A stretch of DNA of 6,130 nucleotides from Nitrospina sp. (GTDB lineage Bacteria; Nitrospinota; Nitrospinia; Nitrospinales; VA-1). The stretch covers positions 1-6,130 of the forward strand of contig JABJCF010000482.1 of NCBI GenBank assembly GCA_018665625.1, given 5' to 3'. A model generated the notes under the pieces. It was not told the origin of the DNA. It was given only the letters and a program-made list of their open reading frames with translations, and ran no database searches. Of this stretch, positions 5,894 to 6,130 are shown piece after piece (the stretch's first letter is position 1; every line of letters starts with the position of its first letter). A program made the position numbers and the translations under genes.

Positions 5894-6130
5894 TTAATTA
5901 AGTCGGTAAATTTTTCTGTATTTTTTCTTAAGATAATTCAAAAATATTTTGGGGTTCAATTGATCCCCTGTAACTTGTTTTACCAATTCGGGAACAGACA
6001 ACAGCCTTCCCTTTTGATGGATTTTTTGGTTCAACCATTCTCGAATAATTGCAAGGTTACCAGATTCAATTTCCTTTTCTAAATCAGGTTTCTCCTGTAT
6101 TAAAGTCCCATAAAACTGGCTCGCATAAAT
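5894..6130 (-). CDS. M32 (Taq-type) metallocarboxypeptidase, C-terminal end only
   Basis: Only the last 78 residues and the TAA stop are in the window; the gene continues beyond the right edge. Translated from the edge, it reads IYASQFYGTLIQEKPDL, then GNLAIIREWLNQKIHQKGRL and ELVKQVTGDQLNPKIFLNYL, ending in KKKYRKIYRLN. This is the characteristic end of M32 carboxypeptidases: the A-x-Q-x-x-G-type helix, the W-L-x-x-x-I-H-x-x-G-R segment, the TG-x-x-L-x-P-x-x-F-x-x-YL segment and the final K-Y-x-x-x-Y. The family comprises zinc enzymes that remove C-terminal residues from peptides. The HExxH zinc site lies in the unseen upstream part, so activity cannot be judged here. The next gene starts 5 bp downstream, implying a common transcript. 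Confidence 0.9.
   Translation of the reverse strand: MYASQFYGTLIQEKPDLEKEIESGNLAIIREWLNQKIHQKGRLLSVPELVKQVTGDQLNPKIFLNYLKKKYRKIYRLN

Overview
This is chromosomal DNA from a bacterium, probably a diderm (Gram-negative type). It looks AT-rich by eye, with abundant Lys, Asn and Ile codons, and is densely packed with genes. The recognisable genes are core ones: the lipid II flippase murJ, the phosphoserine phosphatase/homoserine phosphotransferase thrH, and the 3' end of an M32 (Taq-type) carboxypeptidase. They sit among proteins I cannot assign to a family. The lineage cannot be fixed from the sequence alone. A proteobacterium or a Nitrospinota-like marine lineage would fit, but that is inference.

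Layout. At 12-1462 an unrecognised 330-residue protein and a GNAT acetyltransferase overlap by four bases (ATGA) and are probably translationally coupled. At 1463-1582 is a leader with possible promoter elements, then (1583-2389) a single-pass membrane protein whose C-terminal half is eight tandem 14-residue repeats. Converging on it from the minus strand is an unrecognised 194-residue protein (2410-2994). A 149-bp divergent region (2995-3143) carries an extended -10 promoter (TGnTATACT) on each strand. The plus-strand promoter serves murJ (3144-4718), and thrH (4740-5348) follows after 21 bp, so the two look like one operon. From the right edge, on the minus strand, come the end of the M32 carboxypeptidase (5894-6130) and, 5 bp further on, a small zinc-ribbon/membrane/SH3b protein (5373-5888). 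The latter converges on thrH with a 24-bp gap.

Functional reading. murJ places the window in cell-envelope biology. The SH3b protein and the repeat protein are also predicted to be membrane-anchored, but nothing in the sequence shows that they act together. thrH would supply serine and threonine metabolism. I see no mobile element, CRISPR array, tRNA, rRNA, toxin-antitoxin pair, defence locus or biosynthetic cluster. The least ordinary item is the 14-residue repeat membrane protein with its 42-bp DNA repeats. No gap between genes exceeds 150 bp.
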